From Klebsormidium nitens (lineage: Eukaryota > Streptophyta > Klebsormidiophyceae > Klebsormidiales > Klebsormidiaceae): 64,000 nt of DNA. The position numbers and the translations under genes are program-made. Positions 63,437-64,000 of the stretch are shown here, in pieces. Location: contig DF237212.1 in NCBI GenBank assembly GCA_000708835.1, forward strand, positions 1 to 64,000, read 5' to 3'. Under the pieces are notes generated by a model. The model was not told where the DNA came from. It did no database searches and saw nothing but the letters and a program-made list of their open reading frames with translations. Positions within the stretch are counted from its first letter, which is position 1. Each line of letters starts with the position of its first letter.

Positions 63437-64000
63437 CTGCACGCAGCGCGGAAGGGGAGAAGTCAGTGAATTTAACAAGTGCCGGAAGAGGACAGCGGCA
63501 AACTAGAAGCAGCAACAAATCGGTGTGAAAATCTAGCGAACCCCATGAGAACCTCACTAGTGGGTCTCTGTGTCGAACCTTGGGAGAGCTCCACAACAGG
63601 TGCGCTCCAGGGTGCCAGCCATTCAGAAACCGTGATCAACCTGGTGTCATCCGGACGGAGTCGAGGTCTTGCCTTTCGACAATCGGCAGGGCCGAAGAAG
63701 AAGCACGGCAGGCTGAGTGAAGGGACCCATCGAATCACGAGACAAGAGTTGAGGAAGCAAGGGGGAGTTGTTTCCAAGGAAGAGGCGAAGAGACTGCAAA
63801 GATGTTTGATTGAGGCACTTGAAGAATCTAGAATACAAGCGGAAGTGATTGCAGATATTGTTTCCCGACCAAGTTGGCACTGCTTGTGATGACCCGTCAA
63901 GAACTTACAGACGCAGGCTTCAAGGGGGCCATTGTGTCCACGACTTGAGGTATCGCTCAAGGCTGCCCGGCGCCTCACAGAATCCCATCCGGAAACAGCA

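Noticed and set aside
1-64000. tRNA, rRNA, CRISPR arrays, bacterial operons
   Set aside because: I saw no cloverleaf-like gene with A/B boxes, no rRNA core sequence and no regularly spaced identical repeats; the gene structure is eukaryotic throughout.

Overview
This window is nuclear DNA from a eukaryote of the green lineage, most likely a streptophyte alga or early plant. I infer this from split genes with short GT-AG introns, orthologues with plant-type architecture (an APE1L-type AP endonuclease, an SGPP-type sugar phosphatase, a plant WBC/ABCG half-transporter), a mixed GC content near 50 %, and a scaffold gap of Ns. A Klebsormidium-like charophyte fits, but the sequence alone does not prove the genus. 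None of these genes is a single open frame. I rebuilt each one by joining exons at GT/AG borders and checking that the codon phase carries across.

Layout, left to right: NDUFS1, the 75-kDa subunit of mitochondrial complex I (+, 419-4635, 6 exons). A long, intrinsically disordered, Phe-motif-rich protein of unknown function (+, about 5928-12484, at least 10 exons). An APE1L-like AP endonuclease (+, 13433-17481, 9 exons, complete). A 107-residue single-pass membrane protein (+, 19045-21122, 3 exons). An FGGY-family carbohydrate kinase (-, 27956 down to 21680, at least 12 exons, 3' half approximate). Divergent from it, an SGPP-like HAD sugar phosphatase (+, 28981-31987, 7 exons), with a 494-bp foldback element in the shared promoter region. 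An ABCG half-transporter (+, 33956-40920, 13 exons). The exosome nuclease RRP6/EXOSC10 (-, 48324 down to 42239, interrupted by the gap 43777-44208). Divergent from it, a mitochondrial type-I DnaJ of the GFA2/Tid1 kind (+, 48698-54932, 14 exons). A membrane-anchored glycerophosphodiester phosphodiesterase (-, 58563 down to 56254, 3 exons). A small uncharacterised two-exon gene (+, 59787-60920). A likely exon of a minus-strand gene lies at the right edge.

The genes are mostly unrelated housekeeping functions: mitochondrial respiration and folding, DNA repair, RNA decay, transport and lipid turnover. Two head-to-head pairs stand out. One puts a sugar kinase opposite a sugar-phosphate phosphatase. 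The other puts RRP6 opposite DnaJ across only about 370 bp.

The most unusual structure is in the ABCG gene. Three of its introns hold degraded copies of the neighbouring exon borders, including four tandem copies of one acceptor-exon start. Its stop-codon region is also tandemly triplicated. The foldback element at 28415-28908, with 24-bp perfect terminal inverted repeats and a perfect 27-bp-arm central palindrome, is the clearest mobile-DNA signal. I found no rRNA, tRNA or CRISPR sequence.
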